Source of the DNA: Acrocarpospora corrugata
Lineage (GTDB): Bacteria; Actinomycetota; Actinomycetes; Streptosporangiales; Streptosporangiaceae
Direction: 5' to 3'
NCBI RefSeq assembly: GCF_009687845.1
Contig: NZ_BLAD01000056.1
Coordinates: forward strand, 57,021-121,020
Length of the DNA stretch: 64,000 nt
A program made the position numbers and the translations under genes. The notes under the pieces were generated by a model. It made no database searches, was not told where the DNA came from, and worked only from the letters and a program-made list of their open reading frames with translations. Positions 38,406 to 46,435 of the stretch are shown here, one piece after another. The number at the start of each line of letters is the position of its first letter. Position 1 is the first letter of the stretch.

Positions 38406-40018
38406 CGCTCACCCGTCATTCGCTGGTGGTTCACCTGTTCACCCAGCACACCGACTATCCCCGGTTACGCACCCTGTGGGCCGACTGCGTCCACACCTTC
38501 GCCCTCACCGAACCCCACCCTCGCCCCAACATCCCCACCGACCCCCTCGCCGACCAGAACACCCTCCCGGCCACCGGCCCGCTGGCCGCACGCCACAGCC
38601 CCCAGAACGAGACCCAGGCCGTCATCCGCTCCCACCACGACGTCCTCGTCCTCTCCCTGGCGTTCTCACCCCCCGAACCCCACTCCCCCGACGCCTGGGC
38701 AGACCTCGAAACCCAATGGACCCGCGTCGCCGGCAACACCACCGACTGGGCGATAGGCGAGACCCGCCTCCGTCTCGCTTACGAGACGACCGCGCCCTAC
38801 GGCATAGACGTAGGCAAACCCTCCCGCGTGGGCGAAGACAATCCGCCCAGCGCGGGCGATAACGGGCCACGCAGTGTGGGCGAGGCCGCGTCATCCGCCT
38901 TGGATGAAAGCGGGGGCACGGACGAGCCGTCCGACGCCGCTGAAGCAGTGCTGGCCGCCGTAGAGGAGAACGAGTCGTCCGGCACAGATGCTGCCGCGCA
39001 TGGTTTGTACGCCGTATATCGCGAGGTCGGGGAACCGAGTGATACGCGCCGCCTGCGGACCATCGAAGTGGTGGCTCCGGTGGCGTTCGGTGTCGAGTCT
39101 GATCATCGGACGTGGAGTCGTCGTGTCGAGGAGTTGCCGCCGTTTGCCGCGTATCTGCTTGCGGTGGCGAAAGTCGGCTATGAGTTGCGTGTGCACAAGC
39201 CGTTTGATCTGCGGGAGCTTCGCGGCCAGGCGGACAACGCCGTGGATCGGGGGCTGACGGCGCTGCGGGAGATAGATGAGGGCCCGGACGCGCAGGTCGA
39301 TCCTGAGGTGTCGCTTCGGTTGTTGACCGGGGTGCTCGCGGGGCCGAAAGGGCTCACGCAGCGGCATACGAGGCTGACCGAGATGCGGCGAACTGTGGAG
39401 ATCGCCATGTCCACGATGGCTCGGCATCGGGACAGCGAGGAAGGGCTGTTCGCGGACGACGCCGAGTTGGCGGCGTGGTTTCATCAACGGCTGGATGATG
39501 ACCTGCTCTATCTCGGTGCGGCTCGTGAGCGCGTGCGCGAGGTGATGCCGCTGCTGCACGTGGCCGCCGAGCGTGCCCTGCTGGAAGGCAAGGAACGGCT
39601 TCGCGAAAAGGAAGCGCAATCGCAGAAGGAGCAGAACAACTTCAATCTCGCTCAGGCGGGATTCATCGGCGCCGTGGTCATGGTCCTGAGCGCGATCCAG
39701 GCGTTCTCGTACACGGTGGACGCCGTCCCGCCCTCGGTGCATCCGGCGATCATTTCGGCGCTGGGCGCGCTCGCCCTGCTGTCCACGCTGGCCGCCGCCC
39801 GAATCCTCAGCGCCCGGCGAGCGCTCGACCGGCTGGTCCAGGGCGCGGCCGGGCTGCTCGGCGCCGCGCTGGCCTGGGTCGCGCTCGCCTGGACACACAA
39901 GGCGGCGACCGGCCACCCTGCTCCCATCGTCTGGACTCTGGCCGTCTCCGTCGCCGGGTTCGTCATCGGGGCGACCGTGACCCTGCTCCGCCATCGCCGC
40001 CATCGCAAAGCAGCCTGA
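38402..40018 (+). CDS. CATRA-like membrane protein (probable conflict-system component)
   Basis: 538 aa. An N-terminal globular part (about 1-150: LVVHLFTQHTDYPRLRTLWADCVHTF ... RLRLAYETT) is followed by an acidic low-complexity linker (about 150-210), a helical part with YAVYREVGEPSD, VESDHRTWSRRVEELPPFAAYLLAVAKVGYELRV and LTEMRRTVEIAMSTMARH, and four C-terminal TM helices (AGFIGAVVMVLSAIQAF; ALGALALLSTLAAARIL; GLLGAALAWVALAW; LAVSVAGFVIGATVTLL). This layout fits CATRA proteins (caspase/TPR repeat-associated) as I remember them. No caspase or TPR gene adjoins, so the assignment is tentative. Confidence 0.55.
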   Translation: MTLTRHSLVVHLFTQHTDYPRLRTLWADCVHTFALTEPHPRPNIPTDPLADQNTLPATGPLAARHSPQNETQAVIRSHHDVLVLSLAFSPPEPHSPDAWADLETQWTRVAGNTTDWAIGETRLRLAYETTAPYGIDVGKPSRVGEDNPPSAGDNGPRSVGEAASSALDESGGTDEPSDAAEAVLAAVEENESSGTDAAAHGLYAVYREVGEPSDTRRLRTIEVVAPVAFGVESDHRTWSRRVEELPPFAAYLLAVAKVGYELRVHKPFDLRELRGQADNAVDRGLTALREIDEGPDAQVDPEVSLRLLTGVLAGPKGLTQRHTRLTEMRRTVEIAMSTMARHRDSEEGLFADDAELAAWFHQRLDDDLLYLGAARERVREVMPLLHVAAERALLEGKERLREKEAQSQKEQNNFNLAQAGFIGAVVMVLSAIQAFSYTVDAVPPSVHPAIISALGALALLSTLAAARILSARRALDRLVQGAAGLLGAALAWVALAWTHKAATGHPAPIVWTLAVSVAGFVIGATVTLLRHRRHRKAA

Positions 40019-40208
40019 GGCTCCCGCAGCCGGTCAGCAGAACTGGCGTCACCAAGATCGAGGACTGAACCGTCGGTCCGGACCGCAGGCCTCGGCAGGC
40101 CGGAGGGTTGGATCAGGAGTTGGGCCCCGGTAGGCCGGAGGGCCTAGGCCGATGAGCCCGGCTCTGGCGAGCCTTCCGCCCGATGTGTACGGCCCCGCAG
40201 ATTCCTAG

Positions 40209-40237
40209 CGTGGAAGTCGTCCCCGCGAACTTCCACG
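40209..40237. promoter_or_regulatory. perfect 9-bp inverted repeat upstream of SDR-queA
   Basis: CGTGGAAGT (40209-40217) and ACTTCCACG (40229-40237) separated by 11 nt, ending next to the GAGAGG RBS. It could be an operator or an RBS-proximal hairpin controlling the SDR-QueA pair. Confidence 0.45.
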
Positions 40238-40248
40238 AGAGGTCTGAC

Positions 40249-40911
40249 ATGAAGCACGCACTGATCACCGGCGCGTCTCGCGGGCTTGGGCTCGCACTGG
40301 CCAGGGGGCTGGCCGCGGATGGCTGGGCGCTGACGCTGACCGCGCGCGGTGAGGCGGAGTTGCGCGCCGCCGCGGTGGAGCTGGGGGCGACCGCTGTCCC
40401 GGGCGATGTCACCGATCCGGCGCATCGGGAGCGGTTGGCGCGAGCCGTACCGGAGCTGGATTTGCTGGTCAACAACGCGAGTGGGCTGGGGCCGGTGCCG
40501 TTGCCCGCGCTGGCCGATTATCCCGTGGATGGGCTTCGGGGGCTGTTGGAGAGCAATGTGCTCGCGCCGCTGGCGTTGATTCAGGCCACGCTGCCGTCGC
40601 TCAGGAAGCAGCAGGGGGCGATCATCAATGTGTCTTCTGACGCGGCGGTCGAGGCGTACGAGGGGTGGGGTGGTTACGGGGCCACCAAGGCCGCGCTGGA
40701 GCAGTTGTCGCGGGTGCTGGCCGCCGAGGAGCCGGAGGTCGCGGTCTGGTGGGTGGATCCGGGTGAGATGCGGACCGGGATGCTCGCGGACGCGGTCGGC
40801 GCGGAGGAGGCGGCGCAGGCGGACGAGCCGGATGTGGTCGCGCCCGCGCTGCTCTCGCTGCTGGCCCGGCGTCCGGCCAGTGGCCGGTTCACCCGGGGGG
40901 AGCTGGCGTGA
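40249..40911 (+). CDS. short-chain dehydrogenase/reductase
   Basis: 220 aa from ATG 40249. Classical SDR: cofactor motif TGASRGLGLALARGL, the NNAS motif (LLVNNASGLG), catalytic Ser in IINVSSDAAVE and YGATKAALEQL with the YxxxK triad. Arg17-region cofactor preference cannot be determined. The final codons overlap the QueA-like gene (GTGA), so the two are coupled, an unusual association. Confidence 0.93.
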   Translation: MKHALITGASRGLGLALARGLAADGWALTLTARGEAELRAAAVELGATAVPGDVTDPAHRERLARAVPELDLLVNNASGLGPVPLPALADYPVDGLRGLLESNVLAPLALIQATLPSLRKQQGAIINVSSDAAVEAYEGWGGYGATKAALEQLSRVLAAEEPEVAVWWVDPGEMRTGMLADAVGAEEAAQADEPDVVAPALLSLLARRPASGRFTRGELA

Positions 40912-41906
40912 GCATCGATTTCGCGCTCCCGCCGATCCGGGAGGCGCACGAGCCGCCGGAGGCGCGGGGGCTGGCCAGGGACGCGGTCCGGCTGATGGTC
41001 TCCCGGCGGGACACCGGCGCGATCACCCACCACGGGTTCGCCGAGCTGCCGTCGATCCTCGCGCCCGGTGATCTCCTGGTGGTCAACAATTCTGCAACGC
41101 TTCCGGCCGCCGTCCGGCTGGACCGGCTGGCGGTGCATTTCTCCACCGAGCTCCCGTCCGGCGAGTGGCTGGTGGAACTGCGCCGCCGTACCCCGACGGC
41201 CACCGAGCCCTACCTGGGCGGCTCCGCCGGCGAGTGGCTACCGCTGCCCGGCAGGGCCACGCTGCGCCTGATCGCGCCCGAGACGCCCCGCCTGTGGCGC
41301 GCCCTCCTGGACCGTGACGTGCCCGCCTACCTGGCGAAACACGGGACTCCGATCCGCTACTCGTACGTCGAGCGGGACTGGCCATTGGCCGACTACCAGA
41401 CCGTGTTCGCCGTCGAACCGGGCAGCGCCGAGATGCCGAGCGCGGGCCGCCCGTTCACCACGCCGCTGGTCACCGATCTGGTCGCCCGGGGGATCTCGGT
41501 CGCCCCGATCACCCTGCACACTGGGGTGGCCTCCCCCGAAAAGGACGAACCGCCCTACGCCGAGCGGTTCGCCGTCCCGGAGCAGACGGCTCGGCTGGTC
41601 ACCATGACCCGCGCGGCGGGCGGCCGGGTGATCGCGGTCGGCACCACGGTGGTCCGCGCCCTGGAGACGGCCGCCCTGGACGGAACAGTCCGGGCGGTAT
41701 CCGGCTGTACCTCCCACATCGTGACGCCCGCCGAAGGCGTACGAGCGGTGGACGGCCTGATCACCGGGTTGCACGAGCCGCGCAGCAGCCACCTGATGAT
41801 GCTGTCCGCCGTCGCCGGGGCGGACCTGGTCGCGGCCTCCTACCGGGCGGCGCTGGCCGAGGGCTACCTGTGGCACGAGTTCGGGGACACCCACCTGCTG
41901 CTCTAG
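40908..41906 (+). CDS. queA: QueA-like S-adenosylmethionine:tRNA ribosyltransferase-isomerase
   Basis: 332 aa, usual size. QueA motifs: GDLLVVNNSATLPAAVRL, GEWLVELRRRTPT, RYSYVERDWPLADYQTVFAVEPGSAEMPSAGRPFT, APITLHTGVASPEK and RVIAVGTTVVRALETAA. The enzyme converts preQ1 in tRNA to epoxyqueuosine. Many mycelial actinobacteria have this gene without an obvious Tgt, so the in vivo substrate may differ. Starts with GTG overlapping the SDR stop. Confidence 0.88.
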   Translation: MSIDFALPPIREAHEPPEARGLARDAVRLMVSRRDTGAITHHGFAELPSILAPGDLLVVNNSATLPAAVRLDRLAVHFSTELPSGEWLVELRRRTPTATEPYLGGSAGEWLPLPGRATLRLIAPETPRLWRALLDRDVPAYLAKHGTPIRYSYVERDWPLADYQTVFAVEPGSAEMPSAGRPFTTPLVTDLVARGISVAPITLHTGVASPEKDEPPYAERFAVPEQTARLVTMTRAAGGRVIAVGTTVVRALETAALDGTVRAVSGCTSHIVTPAEGVRAVDGLITGLHEPRSSHLMMLSAVAGADLVAASYRAALAEGYLWHEFGDTHLLL

Positions 41907-41950
41907 TGGGCGACAAGACCGCTCCAAGAGGCCGGAGGGACGATTAGGGC

Positions 41951-41974
41951 ACGTAAAGCAAAACTTCTTTACGT
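41951..41974. promoter_or_regulatory. perfect 8-bp A/T-rich inverted repeat before DUF11-like gene B
   Basis: ACGTAAAG (41951-41958) and CTTTACGT (41967-41974) around CAAAACTT. The surrounding 41945-42030 is notably A/T-rich. It could be an operator for the secreted protein gene, or the queA terminator. Confidence 0.4.
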
Positions 41975-42063
41975 ATTGTCCCAAAAACTGGTAAAAATCT
42001 TTCCGGTTCATTTGGGGGCTTTTGAAAGTTGCTGCCCCCCTTCGTCCTCCTGGAGACATCCTC

Positions 42064-42600
42064 ATGCCGCACCCGATCGTCAAGATCGCCAGCCTCGCGC
42101 TGGCCCCACTCGTGGGCGCCACCCTGTTCGTGGCCACCCCGGCCGCCGCGAAGGTCGACGAGCCCTTCTCGGTGTTCAAGATCTCGAACGTGAAGTACAC
42201 CAAGAAGGCCAAGGCCGGCGGCTGGATCAAGTACTCGTTCACCGCCACCAACACCGGCCCGCACGCCGCGGACTACTACTGGATCGGCGGCACGCTCCCC
42301 AAGAGCGTCGACACCAAGAAGAAGCTCTACTGGACCGGTCCGAAGGGCACCCAGTGCGACTGGCTCGCCCGCGAGTTCTGGTGCTGGACGCCGCACATCC
42401 TTGAGGCGGACGAGAGCGACCGGCTCACCATCCAGTTCAAGACCAAGAAGAACACCCGCGGCTACCAGTACGCCGAGCTGGGCGCGATCGCCTACGACGT
42501 GCCCACCGGCGCCGGTGACCTGGACCGCCAGGCTCTGAAGGAGCTCGGCCTCAAGGGCTGGATCTACACCAAGAAGGTCCGGACGCTCGTCGTCAAGTAA
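42064..42600 (+). CDS. secreted DUF11-like protein, copy B
   Basis: 178 aa from ATG 42064 (GGAG 8 nt upstream). Sec signal VKIASLALAPLVGATLFVATPAAA, then the same DUF11-like domain as the gene at 34558: KAGGWIKYSFTATNTGPHAADYYWIGGTLP, two Cys in TQCDWLAREFWCWTPH, LGAIAYDVPTGAGDLDRQALKELGLKGW. It lacks the Pro/Lys tail of copy A. The two are clear paralogues. Secreted; partner unknown. Strong terminator follows. Confidence 0.82.
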   Translation: MPHPIVKIASLALAPLVGATLFVATPAAAKVDEPFSVFKISNVKYTKKAKAGGWIKYSFTATNTGPHAADYYWIGGTLPKSVDTKKKLYWTGPKGTQCDWLAREFWCWTPHILEADESDRLTIQFKTKKNTRGYQYAELGAIAYDVPTGAGDLDRQALKELGLKGWIYTKKVRTLVVK

Positions 42601-42611
42601 GGCTCTCCGAG

Positions 42612-42638
42612 TCGCCCGCCCCGGCACCGGGCGGGCGA
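42612..42638. terminator. 10-bp hairpin with T-rich tail after DUF11-like gene B
   Basis: TCGCCCGCCC (42612-42621) and GGGCGGGCGA (42629-42638), then TTTCGTGTTTT. Convergent with the ABC-2 permease gene, likely bidirectional. Confidence 0.75.
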
Positions 42639-42649
42639 TTTCGTGTTTT

Positions 42650-43693
42650 CTACACGTCATCCCAGCGGAACAGCGACACCGCGATCACCGCGATGACCAC
42701 CCCGAACCCGAGAATGATGCCCAGCTCCGGCAGGATGCTGGCCGGTCCCTGCCCACGCACCATGACGTCCTGCATGCCCTGATTCAGATGCTTCATCGGG
42801 AAAATGTTGGACAACGTCTGCAGCCACTGCGGCGCCGTGTCCAGCGGGAAGAACGTGCCGGACAGGAACGCCATCGGCAGCACGATCAGGTTGGCCATGC
42901 CCGCGGCCGCCTCCGACGTCTTGGCCAGCCCGCCGACCAGCATACCGATCGCCATGAACACCAGCGTCCCGGCGATGACCAGCGGAATGCACATCCACCA
43001 GTAATCGGAGAGTTGCAGCCCGAACAGCGGCAGGCTGGCCACGCCCAGGAAGATCGCCGTCTGCACCAGCGCGATCGCGACGCTCGCGCCGACCCGGGCC
43101 GACACGACGGTGGTGGTGTTGACCGGGGCCAGCCGGAGCCGCCGCAGGATCTTCTTCTGCCGCCAGGTCACCAGCGTCATGGCCGCGCCGAAGGTGGCGC
43201 CCATCGAGATCGCCCAGCTCAGCAGGCCCGGCGTCACATATTGAATGATTTTTAGGGATTCGTCCTCGACCTGTTCGGCGGCGAGCGTGAACCGCTGCGG
43301 CACCCCGGCCGCGTTGGCCTGCCCGACCAGCTGGCCGAACACGCCGCGTACGGTGGCGGACCTGACCTGGTCGGCGGCCGAGTAGTAGAGCTCGTAGCGG
43401 TCGCCCTGCTGCCGCACGACGGCCTCGTAGTCGCCCTTGCGCACCTCTTCCTGGGCGGCGGCGAGATCGTTCTGCTTGGTGATCTCCAGGATCTCGCCGA
43501 CCCCGGGCGCCTGGTCCAGGATCGCGACCTGGCCGATCTGGATGATCTTCGATTTGGAGACGCCCTGGTTGGTGAAGATCGCCCCGAACAGCACCAGGAA
43601 CATGAGCGGGAACAGAATGGTGAAGAACAGGCTGGACTTGTCGCGGACGAAGCCGAGCAGCATGGCCCGGGAGAGCGACCTGAAAGGGGTCAC
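42650..43693 (-). CDS. ABC-2 type transporter permease (with soluble extracytoplasmic loop)
   Basis: 347 aa from GTG 43693, overlapping the ATPase stop by 4 nt. An N-terminal TM (LFFTILFPLMFLVLFGAIFT) is followed by a soluble domain (about 45-150), then a series of five C-terminal helices with LVGGLAKTSEAAAGMANLIVLPMAFLSGTFFPLDT, the ABC2_membrane_3 architecture. A longer open frame reaches 44086 but overlaps the ATPase gene and is not used. Export partner of the adjacent ATPase. Confidence 0.92.
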   Translation of the reverse strand: MTPFRSLSRAMLLGFVRDKSSLFFTILFPLMFLVLFGAIFTNQGVSKSKIIQIGQVAILDQAPGVGEILEITKQNDLAAAQEEVRKGDYEAVVRQQGDRYELYYSAADQVRSATVRGVFGQLVGQANAAGVPQRFTLAAEQVEDESLKIIQYVTPGLLSWAISMGATFGAAMTLVTWRQKKILRRLRLAPVNTTTVVSARVGASVAIALVQTAIFLGVASLPLFGLQLSDYWWMCIPLVIAGTLVFMAIGMLVGGLAKTSEAAAGMANLIVLPMAFLSGTFFPLDTAPQWLQTLSNIFPMKHLNQGMQDVMVRGQGPASILPELGIILGFGVVIAVIAVSLFRWDDV

Positions 43694-44595
43694 GCGCGGT
43701 ACTCCCGTCCGGTGAGCTGCAGGAAGACGTCTTCGAGGGTGGCGCCCCTGACCGAGATGCCAGTCAGCAGGTTGCGCTCGGCCAGCGCGGTCAGCAGCGG
43801 CGCGGGGGCGTGCGTGGCGAAGGTCAGCGACACGCCGTCGTCGACCACGCTCGCGTCCGGGCCGGCCAGCTCCTGGGCGGCGGGCACGGTGAGCGTGCCG
43901 GCGGCGAGGCTGATGTGGGTGGCGCTGTCCAGACCGCGGACCAGGGCGGCGGGCGGGCCGAGTTCCAGGATCTTGCCGTGGTCCATGATGGCGACCCGGT
44001 CGCAGAGCGACTCCGCCTCGTCCAGGTGGTGGGTGGTCAGCACCACCGTGCGGCCCGCGTCGTTGATCGCGCGCAGCAGGTCCCACAGGTTGCGGCGGGC
44101 CTGCGGGTCGAGAGAGGCGCTCGGCTCGTCCAGGAACAGCACTTCCGGCTCGTGCACCAGGGCGCAGGCGATCGACAGCCGTTGCGCCTGCCCGCCGGAG
44201 AGCTGCTCGGACCGGGTGCCGGCCTTGTCCTCCATGCCGACGACGGAGAGCATGTCGTCGGCCTTCTTGGCGGGGATGCCGTACAGGGAGGCGAACGTGC
44301 GGATCTGCTCACGCGCCGTCAGGCGCTCGAAGAACGAGGACGCCTGGAGCTGCACCCCGATCTTCGGGAGCAGGCGGGAGTTGCGGGGCCACGGTGACAT
44401 GCCGAGGACCTCGACGGTGCCGGAGTCCGCCTCGCGGAGACCTTCGATGATCTCCAGGGTGGTGGTTTTTCCCGCGCCGTTCGGGCCGAGGATGCCGAAG
44501 AACTCGCCCTGTTCGACGGAGAAGGACACTCCATCGACGGCATGGACATCTCCATACCGTTTCTGTAGGTCCTGCACGATGATTGTTTGCCCCAT
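43690..44595 (-). CDS. ABC transporter ATP-binding protein (DrrA-like)
   Basis: 301 aa. Walker A GPNGAGKTT, signature LSGGQAQRLSIACALV, Walker B EVLFLDEPSASLDPQ, H-loop VVLTTHHLDEAESL. The C-terminal DUF4162-like extension (about 235-300) is found in DrrA-type exporters. It precedes the permease gene with a 4-nt overlap. Confidence 0.94.
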   Translation of the reverse strand: MGQTIIVQDLQKRYGDVHAVDGVSFSVEQGEFFGILGPNGAGKTTTLEIIEGLREADSGTVEVLGMSPWPRNSRLLPKIGVQLQASSFFERLTAREQIRTFASLYGIPAKKADDMLSVVGMEDKAGTRSEQLSGGQAQRLSIACALVHEPEVLFLDEPSASLDPQARRNLWDLLRAINDAGRTVVLTTHHLDEAESLCDRVAIMDHGKILELGPPAALVRGLDSATHISLAAGTLTVPAAQELAGPDASVVDDGVSLTFATHAPAPLLTALAERNLLTGISVRGATLEDVFLQLTGREYRA

Positions 44596-44605
44596 GATGC
44601 CCAGA

Positions 44606-45514
44606 TTAGGCGATCATGCGGCCTTGGTGCGCTCCCTCCGGCTTTCCGATCAATCCGGTACGGACCTGCGCTTCCGCGACCGACGCGAGCGCCTTCCTGG
44701 CCTCGTGGGGGCGTCCGGAGGGCGACAGCCGTACCGGGGGGAAGAGGGTGACGGTCACGGTCATGTCCTTGGTCGACGTCACCCGCAGGATCGACCCGAC
44801 CAGCGTGTCACCGCCGACATAACAGGCGCGGGCCGAGGTGGTGGCCTGTTCCCGGTAGTGGATGGTGGCCGGGCGGACGGCGGCCTGCGCGTCCAGTGCG
44901 GCCTGGAACACCGCAGGACGGAACGGCCCCATCTCCCCGCCGCACCAGGTGGTGCCCTCCGGGAACGCGACCACGGTGTCGCCGGCGCGCAACGCCTCCG
45001 CGACTCCGTTGACGGCCTCGGGCAGCGCCATCAGCCGATCGCGGTGGATGAACAGCACTCCCGCGCCGCGCGCGAGCGTGCGAATCAGCGGCCACTCCCC
45101 GACTTCGCTCTTGGCCAGCGGCCGGCACGGGAAGGTCGCCGCCATGACCAGGGGATCCAGCCACGAAATGTGGTTGGCGACCAGCAGCGTGCCCTTCCCG
45201 GACGGCACGGCGCTCAGCACGGGCGCACCGGCCAGGAAGGCGAAGCCGCGGTTCGCGTGGACCTTGACGCCGAGCGCCCTGAGCAGGAGCCGGGCCCAGT
45301 TCTGGGTGATCCTGGCCCGGGTGTCCGGCCCGAAACGATGCGAAACCATGGCGATCGGAACGCCGCCGAGAAGCACCGCGGCGGCGCCCACGATCCTGGC
45401 CATCCGGCGCAGCGGCGAGGCCACCGCCAGCGCGGGGTTGACGCACGTGGACGGCTGGCACGGGGCCAGCGGCTGCCACGCGGTGACCGACGGCGGGATG
45501 AAGGTGATGGTCAC
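44606..45514 (-). CDS. 1-acyl-glycerol-3-phosphate / lyso-ornithine-lipid acyltransferase (PlsC family, OlsA-like)
   Basis: 302 aa from GTG 45514. PlsC motifs: NHxxxxD (VANHISWLDPLVMAA), FIHR (VLFIHRDRLMALPEA), and VAFPEGTTWCGGEMGPFRPAVF for acyl acceptor binding. One N-terminal hydrophobic region (RIVGAAAVLLGGVPIAMVS). It overlaps the upstream OlsB-like gene by 4 nt. OlsB then OlsA is the order of ornithine-lipid synthesis, so O-acylation of lyso-ornithine lipid is a good hypothesis. Confidence 0.9.
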   Translation of the reverse strand: MTITFIPPSVTAWQPLAPCQPSTCVNPALAVASPLRRMARIVGAAAVLLGGVPIAMVSHRFGPDTRARITQNWARLLLRALGVKVHANRGFAFLAGAPVLSAVPSGKGTLLVANHISWLDPLVMAATFPCRPLAKSEVGEWPLIRTLARGAGVLFIHRDRLMALPEAVNGVAEALRAGDTVVAFPEGTTWCGGEMGPFRPAVFQAALDAQAAVRPATIHYREQATTSARACYVGGDTLVGSILRVTSTKDMTVTVTLFPPVRLSPSGRPHEARKALASVAEAQVRTGLIGKPEGAHQGRMIA

Positions 45515-46311
45515 GGCTCGCCCAGGAAGTGCCGAAGGTAACGGGTGTCCACGTTCGCGAGGGAGAGCAGCACGAAGAAGTCGGCCGTGCCGAACTCGGG
45601 GTCGTGCGCGGGCGGGCCGCACACCCAGCCGCCCAGCCGCAGGTAGCCGCGCAGCAGCGACGGCATCACGAACCGCTCCGGCGCGCTGCCACCGGCCCAG
45701 GGCCGATGCGGGAGCACCCGGTACTCCTCCGGCCCGAGTTCGATCCGCTCGACCACCCCGGCCGCGGCGACGCCCCCGTCGTCCAGCGCCACCGAGCAGC
45801 ACCCGGCCAGCCACGAGTAGCCGCCGGCCACCATGTAGTGCGCGATCCCCGCCCACATCAGCGCCATGACCGCGCCGGCCCGGTGATCCTTGTGCACGCA
45901 GGTCCGGCCCACCTCGACCAGCCCGCTCCGGATGGCGGCCAGCTTGCCGAGATCGAACTCGGTGTCGGAGTAGAGCCGCTCGGTCCGTCCCGGCGGCAGC
46001 AGCCGGTAGGTCCCGACGACCTCGGATCCGCTCCGCACCAGCAGGTGATCGCAGTACGCGTCGAACCGGTCGACATCGAGCCCCGACACCGGCGAGTCCA
46101 GCCGGGCCCCCATCTCCGTGGCGAAAACCTGGTGCCGCAGCCGCTGCGCCGCCTGGACGTCGGCCGCGCTCCTGGCCAGGCTCACGGTGTACCGCCCGCG
46201 GGCGTCCGCGAGGTTGATCGTCAACTCTTTGGTTGACGTGATCACGGCTGGACTCACCCGAGCCGTTAGTGATGTGTTGTTTTGCATGGAGACATGACGA
46301 CATGCGGACAT
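45511..46311 (-). CDS. GNAT-fold ornithine N-acyltransferase (OlsB-like)
   Basis: 266 aa from ATG 46311, preferred for GGAGAA upstream; ATG 46287 gives 258 aa. The acyltransferase 5 / autoinducer-synthase-like domain shows QRLRHQVFATEMGARLDSPVSGLDVDRFDAYCDHLLV, VVGTYRLLPPG, VEVGRTCVHKDHRAGAVMALMWAGIAHYM and the C-terminal MPSLLRGYLRLGGWVCG. This is the OlsB family (ornithine acylated by acyl-ACP). Coupled to the PlsC gene, making the pair a likely ornithine-lipid operon. Confidence 0.85.
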   Translation of the reverse strand: MSACRHVSMQNNTSLTARVSPAVITSTKELTINLADARGRYTVSLARSAADVQAAQRLRHQVFATEMGARLDSPVSGLDVDRFDAYCDHLLVRSGSEVVGTYRLLPPGRTERLYSDTEFDLGKLAAIRSGLVEVGRTCVHKDHRAGAVMALMWAGIAHYMVAGGYSWLAGCCSVALDDGGVAAAGVVERIELGPEEYRVLPHRPWAGGSAPERFVMPSLLRGYLRLGGWVCGPPAHDPEFGTADFFVLLSLANVDTRYLRHFLGEP

Positions 46312-46435
46312 GACGGTCAGTTCTCCGGTTGGCGTTGCGGATGCGTCCGGATGGTGAACCTGATGCGCGGGCGTGAAGCGAGGACCAGTAGCGTTGAGAT
46401 GTCGTAAGTTCCCCGCTCCTTTTACAGAGATCCGG

